From a virus, in IMG/VR virus record IMGVR_UViG_3300025138_007674, positions 1-32,464 of that record: 32,464 bases of DNA. The stretch is one strand, 5' to 3'. Shown here piece by piece: positions 32,252 to 32,464 of this stretch (positions are counted from its first letter, which is position 1; every line of letters begins with the position of its first letter). Both the position numbers and the translations under genes were made by a program. Under the pieces are notes generated by a model. The model saw only the letters and a list, made by a program, of their open reading frames with translations. It was not told where the DNA came from and made no database searches.

Positions 32252-32464
32252 ATGACTGAATTTACTAAAGGAATAGTTAATGTTTTCAGACATAATATGG
32301 ATGAAAGTCTAGCACTTGCAATAATCTATACTTGCGGCCATATTATAATAGCAATGAATGTTGTGTATTGGATGACTGGTGCAAGTATATGGGAAGCAGG
32401 TGCAGTAGCACTTGTTGAACCTTGTATCAATGGGGTATGGTTTTACGGATTACATAAACTATGG
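32252..32464 (+). CDS. DUF2061-like membrane protein, 3' end outside window
   Basis: 71 codons are visible with no stop before the window ends. AAGGAG at 32235-32240 precedes ATG 32252. Two hydrophobic segments (SLALAIIYTCGHIIIAMNVVYWMTG and WEAGAVALVEPCINGVWFYG) and the late HKLW resemble DUF2061 proteins, which are small two-helix membrane proteins with a conserved Glu and a His-x-x-W end. Function is unknown. Confidence 0.65.
   Translation, partial: MTEFTKGIVNVFRHNMDESLALAIIYTCGHIIIAMNVVYWMTGASIWEAGAVALVEPCINGVWFYGLHKLW

Noticed and set aside
1-32464. tRNA genes, CRISPR arrays, insertion sequences and attachment sites
   Set aside because: Intergenic gaps are too short and I saw no cloverleaf, spaced repeats, transposase motifs or terminal inverted repeats.

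Overview
This window is a piece of a T4-like (myovirus) phage genome with low GC (roughly 35 percent by eye), most likely infecting a marine Gram-negative bacterium. The assignment rests on a set of T4-type replication and recombination genes: gp32 single-strand binding protein, UvsX, a UvsY-like mediator, UvsW, a gp62-like clamp-loader subunit and gp61 primase. T4-late-type TATAAATA-like boxes and the layout resemble cyanophages and pelagiphages. Low GC suggests a SAR11-like or other AT-rich alphaproteobacterial host, or a picocyanobacterium, but the host cannot be fixed from the sequence. All genes but one read on the + strand and most overlap or abut.

Layout. 1-1534: 3' part of a large unknown protein with DnaJ-like zinc motifs, an EF-hand-like loop and a membrane segment. 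1565-4508: recombination block (gp32, uvsX, an acidic small protein, a uvsY-like gene) behind a strong sigma70-type promoter. 4495-19100: an uninterrupted 14.6-kb glycan-modification cluster of about 20 genes: about twelve predicted glycosyltransferases, four methyltransferases, a sulfotransferase, an SGNH hydrolase, a hot-dog thioesterase, a DUF6165 protein and a nucleotidyltransferase-cupin fusion. 19115-22298: an unknown protein, UvsW and a hypothetical protein. 22300-26378: metabolic genes, namely two cupins, a VUT/YhhQ-type preQ0 transporter, KdsA, a HemE-like protein and KdsB. 26410-29741: gp62-like protein, a zinc-finger protein, a 2OG-Fe(II) oxygenase, peptide deformylase, two tiny proteins, a miniature DnaE-like protein and a small membrane protein. 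29734-30105: the only minus-strand gene. 30142 to the end: a probable virion protein, a small secreted-like protein, gp61 primase, a 34-residue basic peptide and the start of a DUF2061-like membrane protein.

How it fits together. The phage carries the committed steps of CMP-KDO synthesis (KdsA, KdsB) plus a HldE-like sugar nucleotidyltransferase and many transferases. It can therefore probably build or remodel an LPS- or capsule-like glycan during infection, either on the host surface or on the virion. The preQ0 transporter, deformylase, oxygenase and HemE-like enzyme look like auxiliary metabolic genes.

Three sequence-level signals stand out. No GCAGC or GCTGC (GCWGC) was found in 32 kb, and every Ala-Ala pair checked is written GCG-GCN or GCC-GCN. 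A 183-residue protein keeps the signature motifs of the bacterial replicase DnaE in order, but with the intervening domain missing. Three consensus sigma70 promoters sit only 6-7 bases from an ATG, implying leaderless mRNAs.
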